Shown piece by piece: positions 22,750 through 31,346 of a stretch of DNA of 38,476 nt (position 1 is its first letter; every line of letters starts with the position of its first letter). The notes below the pieces were generated by a model that saw nothing but the letters and a program-made list of their open reading frames with translations, was not told the DNA's origin and ran no database searches. The position numbers and the translations under genes are program-made. Source of the stretch: JBBQER01 sp052148155 (GTDB taxonomy: Bacteria; Actinomycetota; Acidimicrobiia; IMCC26256; PALSA-610); NCBI GenBank assembly GCA_052148155.1, contig JBKQIY010000158.1:1-38476 (forward strand), written 5' to 3'.

Positions 22750-24003
22750 TCAGGTCCGCTCGACGTCGGCGCCCAGGGATCGCAACGTCGCCGGAAGATC
22801 GGGATAGCCGCGGTCGACGTGCTCTCCTCCGTGCACGATCGTTTCACCGTCGGCGACGAGGCCCGCGAGCACCAGCGCGGCTCCGGCCCGGACGTCCGAG
22901 GCGGTGACCGGCGCCCCGGACAGCCGCTCGACGCCGCGCACGATCGCGTGCCGACCCTCGTTACGCACGTCGGCGCCCATGCGTGCGAGCTCGTCGACGA
23001 AAAGAAACCGGCCCTCATAGATGTTCTCGGTGGCGATCGCGCCGCCGTGTGCGACGCACATGAGCGCAACCGCGATCGGCATGAAATCGGTCGCGAAACC
23101 CGGGTGCGGGAGAGTGGCGACGTCGATCGCGTGGAGACGTTCCGTCGACCGTGCCCACAATCCGTCAGAGGTCTGCGAGACACGCATACCCATTTCGCAC
23201 AGCTTGCTGACCACGATCTCGAGATGCTCAAGGCGGGTGCCGACGAGCTCGATCTCACCGCCGGCGATGCCGCACGCCATGAGCAATGTCCCGGCCTCGA
23301 TCCGGTCGGCCATGATCTCGCTCTCGGCCGGAACAAGACCTTCGACACCTTCGATCTCGATCGTGGACGAACCGGCGCCGACCACCTGGGCGCCCATACG
23401 ATCGAGAAAGGCGGCAAGGTCGGTGACCTCAGGTTCACGTGCCGCGTTTTCGATCACGGTCGTGCCCTTGGCGAGCACCGCGGCGCACATCAAGTTCTCC
23501 GTTGCACCAACGCTCGGAAACTCCAACAACACCCGAGCGCCGTGCAACATGTCGCAACGTGCGTGCACGTATCCGTGCCCGACGGACACCTCGGCACCCA
23601 TCGATTCGAGGCCCCGCAAGTGCATGTCGACCTTGCGACTCCCGATGTTGTCGCCGCCCGGCAACGCGACGCGTGCCTCACCACAACGCCCGAGCAACGG
23701 GCCCAACACGTTGAACGACGCGCGCATCCGAGTGACCAGCTCGTACGGCGCCTCCGGCTGAAGATCTCCCGACGCGTCGACACGCACCACATCGGGTTCG
23801 GGCTGTTCGACCCGAGCACCAACCGCCCGCAAGAGGTCGCTCATCACGTCGAGGTCGAGCACCGAAGGCATATTGCGGAACGTCGACACACCCGGCGCGA
23901 GCAGCGCCGCGGCCATCTGTTTCACGCCCGAGTTCTTGGTCGCACCCGCAACCTCAACCCGGCCTTCAAGGGGGCCACTCGCCCGCACACGGAAGCGAGT
24001 CAT
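22750..24003 (-). CDS. murA: UDP-N-acetylglucosamine 1-carboxyvinyltransferase, Cys-to-Asp type
   Basis: 417 residues, full length, of the EPSP synthase-like inside-out barrel. GATKNSGVKQMAAALLA near 20-36 is the active-site lysine motif. The catalytic loop reads PGGDNIGSRKVDMH, with Asp118 at the position of Cys115 in E. coli MurA. Asp here is compatible with enolpyruvyl transfer but removes the cysteine that fosfomycin alkylates, as in mycobacteria and chlamydiae. It catalyses the first committed step of peptidoglycan synthesis. ATG 24003 lies eight bases after a TAGGAT box. Confidence 0.95.
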   Translation of the reverse strand: MTRFRVRASGPLEGRVEVAGATKNSGVKQMAAALLAPGVSTFRNMPSVLDLDVMSDLLRAVGARVEQPEPDVVRVDASGDLQPEAPYELVTRMRASFNVLGPLLGRCGEARVALPGGDNIGSRKVDMHLRGLESMGAEVSVGHGYVHARCDMLHGARVLLEFPSVGATENLMCAAVLAKGTTVIENAAREPEVTDLAAFLDRMGAQVVGAGSSTIEIEGVEGLVPAESEIMADRIEAGTLLMACGIAGGEIELVGTRLEHLEIVVSKLCEMGMRVSQTSDGLWARSTERLHAIDVATLPHPGFATDFMPIAVALMCVAHGGAIATENIYEGRFLFVDELARMGADVRNEGRHAIVRGVERLSGAPVTASDVRAGAALVLAGLVADGETIVHGGEHVDRGYPDLPATLRSLGADVERT

Positions 24004-24011
24004 AGCCGCTC

Positions 24012-24017
24012 ATCCTA
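24012..24017 (-). promoter_or_regulatory. -10 box (TAGGAT) for murA
   Basis: TAGGAT on the minus strand is followed by eight bases and then ATG 24003, giving a leaderless or near-leaderless murA message separate from the upstream crotonase. Confidence 0.45.
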
Positions 24018-24096
24018 GGAGCACACGCGCACGAACGATGGTTTCGTCACTCGTCGGGCCGAAGCTGGCACCGCAGAGGCCGCGTAGTGGTCCGCG

Positions 24097-24921
24097 CTAC
24101 TCCCCGCGGTAGACCGGCGAGCGCTGGTCAACCAGCGCAGAAATCGCCTCACGCATGTCGGCCGAACGCAGGCAGACGCGCTGCTGCTCGGCTTCGAACA
24201 CGAGCCCGTCAGCGACCGGCAGCCGATCGGACGCGTCGACTGCACGCTTCGCACCTTGCACCGCCAACGGAGGTTGCGCCGCGATGGTCGACGCAAGTGC
24301 CGTCACTTCAGCATCGAGATCGGCTTCGTCGACCAGACGGTCGCAAAGACCGATGCGGTACGCCTCCTCGGCGTCGATGCGCGCCGCGGTCCAGATGAGC
24401 TCTTTCGCTTTGCTGGCGCCGACGACCCGCGGCAGACGTTGCGTTCCACCGAGGTCCGGCAAAATCCCGTACTTGTGCTCGAGCAGGCCGACCTGTGCGC
24501 CACGCGCGAACATCCGGATGTCACATGCGAGCGCGAGCTGCAATCCGGCGCCGAGTGCGTACCCGCGCACTGCCGCGATCGTCGGGTAACGCGCGTCGGC
24601 GAGCCAAGAGAACGCGTCTTGTGCGCGCAGGATGCCATCGACTGTCGGGTCGGCATGACGTGTTCCGGCGTCGGAACCATCTTCGAGCGAATCGGCAGAT
24701 CCTGCCGTGAAGACGGTCGTGTCGATACCCGAAGAGAAGGCGCGCCCCTTGCCGGTCACGACGACCGCTCGGAGCTCAGCGTCGTCGCGCAACTCCACTC
24801 CGAGGGCGCGCATCTCGTGCCACATCGCGATCGTGAACGAGTTCAGGCGGTCCGGTCGGGCGAGTCGCAGCCACCCGACGGTCCCCTCACGTTCGAATTC
24901 GATGGTCTCGTACCCAGGCAT
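24097..24921 (-). CDS. Crotonase family protein, enoyl-CoA hydratase/isomerase like
   Basis: 274 residues. The oxyanion loop is AFSSGIDTTVF and the second one GYALGAGLQLAL. Where hydratases carry the first catalytic Glu (GGGCELA), this protein has Gln128; the second Glu is kept as Glu148 in LLEHKYGI, and Asp156 follows eight residues later in LPDLGGTQRL. The Glu-x7-Asp pair with the first Glu missing is closer to dienoyl-CoA isomerases than to hydratases. An insertion around residues 75-95 is longer than usual. ATG 24921 follows TACCGT by six bases; the open frame upstream is cyclase antisense noise. Confidence 0.85.
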   Translation of the reverse strand: MPGYETIEFEREGTVGWLRLARPDRLNSFTIAMWHEMRALGVELRDDAELRAVVVTGKGRAFSSGIDTTVFTAGSADSLEDGSDAGTRHADPTVDGILRAQDAFSWLADARYPTIAAVRGYALGAGLQLALACDIRMFARGAQVGLLEHKYGILPDLGGTQRLPRVVGASKAKELIWTAARIDAEEAYRIGLCDRLVDEADLDAEVTALASTIAAQPPLAVQGAKRAVDASDRLPVADGLVFEAEQQRVCLRSADMREAISALVDQRSPVYRGE

Positions 24922-24927
24922 GCGAGC

Positions 24928-24933
24928 ACGGTA
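24928..24933 (-). promoter_or_regulatory. -10 box (TACCGT) for the second crotonase
   Basis: TACCGT on the minus strand is followed by six bases and then ATG 24921, so the start is set by a leaderless promoter. Confidence 0.5.
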
Positions 24934-24965
24934 CTTGCGACGCCCCGACACCGGGTTGTCGAAGG

Positions 24966-25511
24966 CTACGACCGGTCGCGCGCCCGCTCGGCGGCCAAAC
25001 CGACCCGTACGACCTCGACCGGATCGTGCAAGCCGGCAACGCTGATCATCCCGGCCGGTTCGACCGGCGTTCCCGGCGGGGCGAAGCCCGCAAGCTCCGG
25101 TGTCGACAGGACCTCGGTCGCCTCGGCGACGCCCGCGAGGCGAGCGGCGAGGTTGACGCACCGTCCGGTGTAGTCGTCCCCTTCGAGCAGGATCACCGCG
25201 CCGCCGGCCATTCCGGCATGGAGCTCGAGCGGAAGCGCGAGATCGCGTGTGAGCTGTTCGAGTTTGCACACGGCGGCAACGAGTTGCGTCGGCTCCACCG
25301 ACACCAGCATGCAGCCGTCGCCCAGCCACTTGGCGATACGAACGCCGAAGTCCGTCGCGACCTGGCGTACCGCGCTGCGGAACAAGGTCAGAACGCGTAC
25401 CGACTCGTCATCGCCGTACTCGTCGCCGAAGGACGTGAATCCGGAAAGGTCGACGAACGCGAACCACCGATCGACGCGCACGCCCCATTGTCGCGCTCTT
25501 CGTCGCCCCAC
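24966..25511 (-). CDS. Class III adenylate/guanylate cyclase, catalytic domain only
   Basis: 181 residues, essentially one cyclase homology domain. FVDLSGFT holds the first metal Asp (Asp21), KWLGDG the second (Asp65), and CVNLAARL supplies Asn120 and Arg124 of the transition-state site, so it should be active as a homodimer, making cAMP or possibly cGMP. No sensor or membrane domain is attached. The start is uncertain: GTG 25511 gives the longest product, and GTG 25481 would begin ten residues later just before the first strand. It sits between a crotonase and an alpha/beta hydrolase on the same strand. Confidence 0.85.
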   Translation of the reverse strand: MGRRRARQWGVRVDRWFAFVDLSGFTSFGDEYGDDESVRVLTLFRSAVRQVATDFGVRIAKWLGDGCMLVSVEPTQLVAAVCKLEQLTRDLALPLELHAGMAGGAVILLEGDDYTGRCVNLAARLAGVAEATEVLSTPELAGFAPPGTPVEPAGMISVAGLHDPVEVVRVGLAAERARDRS

Positions 25512-25566
25512 CGAGGATCCAGCCCGCCGCGTCGGGCCTTGTCAGCGTACGTTCTCGACGACCCGG

Positions 25567-26223
25567 TCAGAGGCTCGTGACGAACTCCACCACCGCGTCA
25601 CCGACTCCGTCGAGCGCGGCCGCGGCGGTGATCCCGCTCGCTTTGAGCGGTTTGAAACTGTGGTCGCCGGTGTCGACCCAGGACCACGTCAGCGGTCCTT
25701 TCACCTTCTTCGCGTGACGTCGCAACTCGGTCGGCGTGCCGAAGGCGTCGCGGGTCCCGCTCACAAACAGGACCGGGACCTCGAGACGCGCGAAGTGCTC
25801 GACGCGCAGCTGGTCAGGCCTTCCGGGTGGATGCAACGGATACCCGAGGAGCGCGAGCCCGAGCGCCGGGGTCCCTTCGGCGACAACGATCGAGGCGATG
25901 CGTCCGCCCATCGAGCGGCCACCCAGCACAAGCCGCTCAGGCGACACTTTGGAACGCCGCGCGAGGTCTACCGCCGCGTCACGTACCGCCGCGCCAAGCA
26001 CGGGAGCGCGGTCGGGTGCGCGTCGGCCCGCGCTCCGGTACGGGAAGTCGAACCGCAACGACGGAATACCTGCCGCGGCCAGGGCGTCGGCGACGACGGT
26101 CAAAGCCTTGGCGTGCATGTCGGCGCCTGCGCCGTGCGCCAGCAACACCGCGCGGTCCGCGCCGCGCTTGGGACCCCGGTATCCGTCGTCGGGCTGTGCG
26201 CCGTCGGAAGATTCCGCACTCAA
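25567..26223 (-). CDS. Alpha/beta hydrolase, KANL3/Tex30 or dienelactone-hydrolase-like
   Basis: About 218 residues. VLLAHGAGADMHAK is the oxyanion strand, GGRSMGGR the nucleophile elbow with catalytic Ser, GTRDAFG the acid Asp and TGDHSF the catalytic His, all in the right order. The substrate is unknown. Start choice: TTG 26223 overlaps the stop of the upstream peptidase as TTGA, suggesting reinitiation; ATG 26238 is the alternative, with GAGGAG touching the codon too closely to be a good ribosome-binding site. It is probably cotranscribed with the S9 peptidase. Confidence 0.8.
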   Translation of the reverse strand: MSAESSDGAQPDDGYRGPKRGADRAVLLAHGAGADMHAKALTVVADALAAAGIPSLRFDFPYRSAGRRAPDRAPVLGAAVRDAAVDLARRSKVSPERLVLGGRSMGGRIASIVVAEGTPALGLALLGYPLHPPGRPDQLRVEHFARLEVPVLFVSGTRDAFGTPTELRRHAKKVKGPLTWSWVDTGDHSFKPLKASGITAAAALDGVGDAVVEFVTSL

Positions 26224-28034
26224 CGCGGGAACACCCATCTCCTCAAGAATGCGTCGATCCGATCGAAGTCGTCGGCGATCGTTGCCGACCGGCGCCAACC
26301 GTGTCCTTCGCCTTCGTACACGTGGTGTTCGACCGGCACTCCCGCGGTTCGCAACGCCGACGCGATCGCCGCAGACTGCGCGAGCGGAACCGACGTGTCG
26401 GCACTGCCGTGCAGCAACAATACGGGCGCGCGAATCTCGGACGCGCATGACACTGGCGAACGATCGCGGTACGTGTCGAACGCGCCGGGGAGCGGGCCAA
26501 CAAGACGCAGCGTGTATCCGGACTCAAATCGGTGCGTGGTCGCGGCGAGGTCGACGAGGTCGCAGACCGGATACACGGCAACCACGGCGTGCACGAGCTC
26601 CGGATGCCGGGCCGCGACGAGAAGGGCGGTCATGCCGCCTGCGCTGCCACCGACGATGGCGACACGAGCCGTGTCGGCCCACCCTTCCTTGTCCGCGTGA
26701 CGGATACCGGCCGCGACGTCGGCGACGTCGCGTTCACCCCAATAACCCGCCAGCGCCTGCGCGTAGGGCCGCCCGTACCCACTTGAGCCGCGATAGTCGG
26801 GCTGGAGCACCGTCCAACCGCGCTGCACGAGTGCCTGCACGCGCCCCGACCAGTCCGCGAGGGCCTGGCTTGTCGGGCCGCCGTGCACGAGCACGACAAG
26901 CGGCATCGGGCTTCGTTCGGTCGACGTCCCATCGCCGGCGCGCCAGAGCAGGCCGTGCACGGTCGCGCTCCCGGACTTCCAGCGGACGGCTCGCGGCTCG
27001 ACGAGGCCCGTCGCCTCGAACCCACCGACCGGTCCGCGGGCCAGCGCCCAACGGCGTGATCCGTTGGCCGCGAGCACGACCACCTGCGGCGGCGTCACCG
27101 CGCCCGAGCGAATACAGGCGATTCCTCCCGGACCCCAATCGAGTCCACGGTGCCATCCTTTCGAGAGCTCGCGTGCTGAACGCTTGGTGGGCGCCGCGAT
27201 CACGAGCCGGCCGAAACCTTCCTCGTTGCGACACCACGCGAGCTCGGAGCTGTCGGGCGACCAGGCGTAGGAGCGTTGTCCTGAATCCCACGCCGGCTCG
27301 GCATGCTCTCGCGGCTCGGACAGAACCGCGCGTGCGTTGGCGCCGTCGGGATCGGCAACCCACAACGCGGGCCAACCTTCCGCATCTGACACGAACGCAA
27401 GGTGCGCGCCGTCGGGCGAGAAGCGTGGCTGACTCGCCGCGACCGCGTCGCCACCAATTTTGATTCTGTTTTCGCCTTCCGGGTTGTTCTCGTCTCGGAT
27501 CACCACGCGAGATGCGTCCCACGGCATGTCGGGCAGATCCCATTCATGCCACGCGAGCAGCGCGCCGTCGGGCGACCACGCAGGATCCCATGCGTAATCG
27601 GCGCGTGAGACACGAACCGGCCACGTCGAACCGTCGAGGGGTACCACGGCGATATCGCACGCGTCGTCACGTTCGATCGCGCACGCGACCTGTCCGCGAA
27701 CCGAAACTGCCGGCGCACGCGCACGTCCGTCACGGGTGAGCTCGCGTTGTGCGACACCGTCGACCGCCAGCGCCACCAACCGACCGTCGGCTGCGGCCAC
27801 GACGACCTCGTCGTCGCTGGCCCAACACCATCCTCCGCCGAGCGCGCAGCCCGCTGTGACAACAACAGGCGGGGTCGCCCCGTCGGCCGCCGCGACGACG
27901 AGGTCGACCCGACCGTCGAAGCTGTCGGTCCAGCCGAGCCGGTCGCCCCTCGGCGACCAGCGCGGATCGCCCACCCCGTGGGAACGGGCGAGCATCGCCC
28001 CGGTGATCTGGACGGCAGGGGTCCGGGCTGTCAC
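26220..28034 (-). CDS. S9 family serine peptidase (prolyl oligopeptidase/acylaminoacyl type)
   Basis: 604 residues: an N-terminal beta-propeller (repeats such as WSPRGDRLGW, WSPDGALLAW, FSPDGAHLAFVSD, WSPDSSELAW) followed by a C-terminal alpha/beta hydrolase. The catalytic Ser is in GGSAGGM, the Asp in HGSADTSVP and the His in GEGHGW. The propeller gates access of short peptides. There is no signal peptide, so it is likely cytosolic. GTG 28034 follows a TAGCGT box by seven bases. It is divergent from the GT4 gene and overlaps the hydrolase gene downstream. Confidence 0.92.
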   Translation of the reverse strand: MTARTPAVQITGAMLARSHGVGDPRWSPRGDRLGWTDSFDGRVDLVVAAADGATPPVVVTAGCALGGGWCWASDDEVVVAAADGRLVALAVDGVAQRELTRDGRARAPAVSVRGQVACAIERDDACDIAVVPLDGSTWPVRVSRADYAWDPAWSPDGALLAWHEWDLPDMPWDASRVVIRDENNPEGENRIKIGGDAVAASQPRFSPDGAHLAFVSDAEGWPALWVADPDGANARAVLSEPREHAEPAWDSGQRSYAWSPDSSELAWCRNEEGFGRLVIAAPTKRSARELSKGWHRGLDWGPGGIACIRSGAVTPPQVVVLAANGSRRWALARGPVGGFEATGLVEPRAVRWKSGSATVHGLLWRAGDGTSTERSPMPLVVLVHGGPTSQALADWSGRVQALVQRGWTVLQPDYRGSSGYGRPYAQALAGYWGERDVADVAAGIRHADKEGWADTARVAIVGGSAGGMTALLVAARHPELVHAVVAVYPVCDLVDLAATTHRFESGYTLRLVGPLPGAFDTYRDRSPVSCASEIRAPVLLLHGSADTSVPLAQSAAIASALRTAGVPVEHHVYEGEGHGWRRSATIADDFDRIDAFLRRWVFPR

Positions 28035-28041
28035 CCGGTCG

Positions 28042-28047
28042 ACGCTA
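28042..28047 (-). promoter_or_regulatory. -10 box (TAGCGT) for the S9 peptidase
   Basis: TAGCGT on the minus strand is followed by seven bases and then GTG 28034, giving a leaderless start for the peptidase-hydrolase pair. Confidence 0.5.
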
Positions 28048-28117
28048 GCCCTCGGCCGCTCCCCCCAACTTGTCTCGACAGCCCGCGACCCGCCTGAGTC
28101 CTCGGTGGTGAGTTTGC

Positions 28118-28134
28118 GGCGGGCGGAGCCCGCC
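28118..28134. repeat. Perfect inverted repeat upstream of the GT4 gene
   Basis: GGCGGGC and GCCCGCC form a perfect 7-base inverted repeat with a 3-base centre. It lies three bases before a CATCCT hexamer (28138-28143) that could be a -10 box nine bases ahead of ATG 28153, so it would occupy the promoter spacer. An operator is possible; GC-rich chance is the alternative. Confidence 0.35.
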
Positions 28135-28152
28135 CTCCATCCTGGTCACTAC

Positions 28153-29454
28153 ATGTCTGATCGTCCGGTCCCCCTGCCGCGCCCTGGCGATCCTTTGCGC
28201 ATCGCCTTCCTCATCTACCGAGGCAACCCGCATTGCGGCGGCCAGGGCGTCTACAGCCGCCACCTCACACGCGAGCTGACCGCCTTGGGCCACACCGTCA
28301 CCATGTTCGCGGGTCAGCCGTGGCCAGTCGCCGACGACCCGGTCGTGCTCGAGAAAATCCCTGGACTTGACCTGTACCGCCGCGACAATCCGTTCCGGGT
28401 TCCGTGGCCGTACGAGTTCCGCACGATCGACGATGTGCGCGAATTCGCGATCATGTGCAGCGCCGGGTTCCCCGAGCCGTACGCGTTCAGCCAGCGCGTC
28501 TACAAGGCGCTGCGCAACCGACGTGACCAGTTCGACCTCGTGCACGACAACCAATGTCTCGGCCGCGGACTGCTCGGATTCTTACGCGACGACTGGCCGT
28601 TGCTCAATACCTTGCACCACCCGATCACCGTCGACCGCGATCTCGACCTCGCGCATGCGAGCGGGCCCTGGCGACGTCTCACACTTCGGCGCTGGTACGG
28701 CTTTTTGCGCATGCAGATGAACGTCGCGCGCCAGGTGCCGCGTCACATCACCGTGTCGGAGAATTCGAAGAAAGACATCGCGGCCCAGATGGGTGTCGAC
28801 ATCAACACGCTGCATGTCGTACCCGTCGGCGTCGACCAGGAACAGTTCCGTCCCCTCCCCCACGTGGCGCGGGTACCGGGTCGGATGTTGACGACCGCGA
28901 GCGCCGATGTCCCGCTGAAAGGACTCACCTATCTCATCGAGGCGTTGGCGAAGGTTCGTACCGAACGCCACGACGCGCACCTCGTCGTGATCGGCCAACC
29001 GCGCCACAAAAGTGCGGTACCGGCACAGCTCGAGAGGCTTGGGCTCACCGACGCGGTGCGGTTCGTGAGCGGAATCACCGACGAGCGGGTTGTCGAGCTC
29101 TACGCAGAGGCCGAGATCGCCGTCGTGCCTTCTTTGTACGAAGGTTTCTCGCTCCCGGCGATCGAGGCGATGGCATGCGGCGTGCCGTTGGTGACCACGA
29201 CGGGAGGCGCACTTCCGGAGGTCGTCGGACCTTCCGGCGGCTGCGCGATGACGGTACCGACCGGCGACGCCGACGCGCTGGCACATCAGCTCGTGCAAAC
29301 CCTCAACGACGCCGATCAGCGCGCCCGTCTCGGCGAAGGCGGCCGCCGACGGGTGCTCGACCGATTCACGTGGCGCAAAACCGCACAAGGCACCGCCGAG
29401 CAATACCACCACGAGCTCGAAGCGCACGCGCGGCGGCGCTTCGACACGGCATAA
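28153..29454 (+). CDS. GT4 family glycosyltransferase
   Basis: 433 residues with the two Rossmann-like domains of GT-B enzymes. GGQGVYSRHLTRELTALGH is the N-terminal acceptor-side motif, VSENSKKDIA and VVPVGVD mark the start of the C-terminal domain, and EGFSLPAIEAMACG carries the E-x7-E donor motif (Glu330 and Glu338). It should act at the cytosolic face using an NDP-sugar. ATG 28153 is chosen because similarity starts there; the frame is open upstream antisense to the peptidase. Two more genes follow at 3 bases and with overlap, so all three form one operon. Confidence 0.9.
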   Translation: MSDRPVPLPRPGDPLRIAFLIYRGNPHCGGQGVYSRHLTRELTALGHTVTMFAGQPWPVADDPVVLEKIPGLDLYRRDNPFRVPWPYEFRTIDDVREFAIMCSAGFPEPYAFSQRVYKALRNRRDQFDLVHDNQCLGRGLLGFLRDDWPLLNTLHHPITVDRDLDLAHASGPWRRLTLRRWYGFLRMQMNVARQVPRHITVSENSKKDIAAQMGVDINTLHVVPVGVDQEQFRPLPHVARVPGRMLTTASADVPLKGLTYLIEALAKVRTERHDAHLVVIGQPRHKSAVPAQLERLGLTDAVRFVSGITDERVVELYAEAEIAVVPSLYEGFSLPAIEAMACGVPLVTTTGGALPEVVGPSGGCAMTVPTGDADALAHQLVQTLNDADQRARLGEGGRRRVLDRFTWRKTAQGTAEQYHHELEAHARRRFDTA

Positions 29455-29457
29455 CCG

Positions 29458-30207
29458 ATGTTGACGGTCGACTTCCGCCGGCTCCAGCTCGCGCCAGGCG
29501 AGCGTCTCCTCGATCTCGGTTCCGGTGGCGGTCGCCACGCGTTCCAAGCCATGCGGCTCGGCGCGCGGGTCACCGCGCTCGACTACTCCGCCTCGGATCT
29601 CAAAGACGTCGCCGCGGTCGCGGGGGCGATGCTGGAGGCGGGCGAGGCCGACACCGACCAGTGGGCCGGCGTCGTGAACGGCGATGCGCTCGACCTCCCG
29701 TTCCCGGACGAAGCCTTCGACCGCGTCATCATCTCGGAGGTCCTTGAGCACATCTGGGACGATGAACGCGCGCTGGTCGAAATCGTGCGGGTGCTCCGGC
29801 CCGGAGGCCGTCTCGCGGCGACGGTACCGACCCGTTGGCCCGAACGCGTCTCGTGGGCGATCAACGATCGGTATCACGACGCGCCGGGCGCCCACGTGCG
29901 CATCTACCGACAACACGAGCTCGAACTGAAGGTCGAGCGTGCGGGATGTTTCCTGCGCGGATCGCACCACGCGCACGCGTTCCATTCGCCGTACTGGTGG
30001 CTGAAGTGCGCGTACGGGCTCGACAACCCCGATGCCGCTCTCGTGAAGCGTTACCACGAGTTCTTGTGTCACCTGATCGAACACAACCCGCCGTGGGCGC
30101 AACTCACCGAACGGGCGCTCAACCCGGTGCTCGGCAAAAGCCTCGTCGTGTACGGCGAGAAGGTCCCGGCAACGGCCGCCAAGTGGGGGAAACGCAGCCT
30201 TGGCTGA
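29458..30207 (+). CDS. Class I SAM-dependent methyltransferase
   Basis: 249 residues with the SAM-binding motif LLDLGSGGGRHAF at 17-29, an acidic second strand ending at ALDYS, the motif FDRVIISEVLEHIWD and VLRPGGRLAATVP. It resembles small-molecule methyltransferases of the Methyltransf_11 group. The target is unknown; its place between a glycosyltransferase and an alpha-toroid protein suggests a sugar or lipid-linked sugar. ATG 29458 lies three bases after the GT4 stop. Confidence 0.88.
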   Translation: MLTVDFRRLQLAPGERLLDLGSGGGRHAFQAMRLGARVTALDYSASDLKDVAAVAGAMLEAGEADTDQWAGVVNGDALDLPFPDEAFDRVIISEVLEHIWDDERALVEIVRVLRPGGRLAATVPTRWPERVSWAINDRYHDAPGAHVRIYRQHELELKVERAGCFLRGSHHAHAFHSPYWWLKCAYGLDNPDAALVKRYHEFLCHLIEHNPPWAQLTERALNPVLGKSLVVYGEKVPATAAKWGKRSLG

Positions 30208-31318
30208 TCGTTCCGTCCCTCACGTCGCCGACATCCTGACCGGCGCGCAGATCCTCGACACGATCGACGCGATCGCGTCGGTGCAACAGCCCGACGGCAA
30301 CATCCCGTGGGTTCCGGGCGGACATACCGACCCGTGGAATCTCGTCGAGGCCGCGATGGCGCTCGACGTCGGCGGACGGTTCGCCGAAGCCGAGCGCGCC
30401 TACGACTGGCTGCGCGCGATGCAGCACCCGACCGGCTCGTGGCACGCCTACTACGTGGGCGACGCCGTGAAGGAGCACACGCTCGATACCAACGTCACCT
30501 GTTACGTCGCTAACGGCGTGTGGCACCACTATCTCGCGACGGGCGACACGGGTTTCCTCGACGAGCTCTTCCCGACGGTAGAACGCGCGGTCGACTTCGC
30601 CCTCGACCACCAGCACCCGACCGGCGAGATCGAATGGGACGCCGATCCGCAACGCTGCGACGGCAAGGGCGCGCTGCTCACCGGATCGTCGAGCATCTAC
30701 TCGTCGTTGCGCTGCGCGATCGCGGCCGCCGAGCGACTCGGACGCGACCGCCCCGACTGGGAACTCTCGCTCGGTTCGTTGGCGATCGCGATTGCGCATC
30801 GACCCGAACGTTTCCTCGACAAGGAACGCTGGGCGATGGACTGGTACTACCCGATCCTGGCCGGCGTCCTTCGCGGCAACGCGGCCGAAGCCCGCATCGC
30901 GTTGCGGTGGGACACCTTCGTAGCTTCGGGGCGGGGCGTGCGCTGCGTTTCCGATCAGCCGTGGATCACCGCGGCGGAGACGTGCGAACTCGTGATGGCC
31001 CTCGACGCGATCGGGCTGCACGACCGCGCCCATGACCTGTTCGCGTCGGTGCAGTTCTTGCGTCACGACGACGGCAGCTACTGGACGGGAATGAACTTCC
31101 CCGATGATCGCTTCGACGAGCCGGGCGATTACTACACGCCTGAGCAACCCACCTGGAACAGCGCCGCGGTGGTCCTCGCCGCGAACGCGCTCGGCGGAAC
31201 CGGGCCGACGTCGGGACTCTTCCGCGGCGAAGGTTTACCTGCCGGCCTGACCGCGCAGGAGCTCATCGACGCAGGCGCCGCGATCGAAGCGGCCCGCGCC
31301 GAGCACGAGCCGCGCTGA
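30200..31318 (+). CDS. Prenyltransferase/squalene-cyclase-like alpha-toroid protein
   Basis: 372 residues built of helical repeats separated by QQPDGNIPW, QHPTGSWHAYY, QHPTGEIEWD and DDGSYWTGMNFP, the Gln/Gly/Trp pattern of alpha-alpha toroids in terpene cyclases, prenyltransferases and some glycosidases. I see neither the DxDD motif of squalene cyclase nor a clear prenyltransferase zinc site, so the reaction is unknown. A glycoside hydrolase of the six-hairpin type is an alternative. The TTG at 30200 overlaps the methyltransferase stop by eight bases, with a GGGGGA stretch upstream; the three genes are clearly one operon. Confidence 0.75.
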   Translation: MADRSVPHVADILTGAQILDTIDAIASVQQPDGNIPWVPGGHTDPWNLVEAAMALDVGGRFAEAERAYDWLRAMQHPTGSWHAYYVGDAVKEHTLDTNVTCYVANGVWHHYLATGDTGFLDELFPTVERAVDFALDHQHPTGEIEWDADPQRCDGKGALLTGSSSIYSSLRCAIAAAERLGRDRPDWELSLGSLAIAIAHRPERFLDKERWAMDWYYPILAGVLRGNAAEARIALRWDTFVASGRGVRCVSDQPWITAAETCELVMALDAIGLHDRAHDLFASVQFLRHDDGSYWTGMNFPDDRFDEPGDYYTPEQPTWNSAAVVLAANALGGTGPTSGLFRGEGLPAGLTAQELIDAGAAIEAARAEHEPR

Positions 31319-31346
31319 GCTCGCCGTCCGAGGCCTGCTCCTGCAG

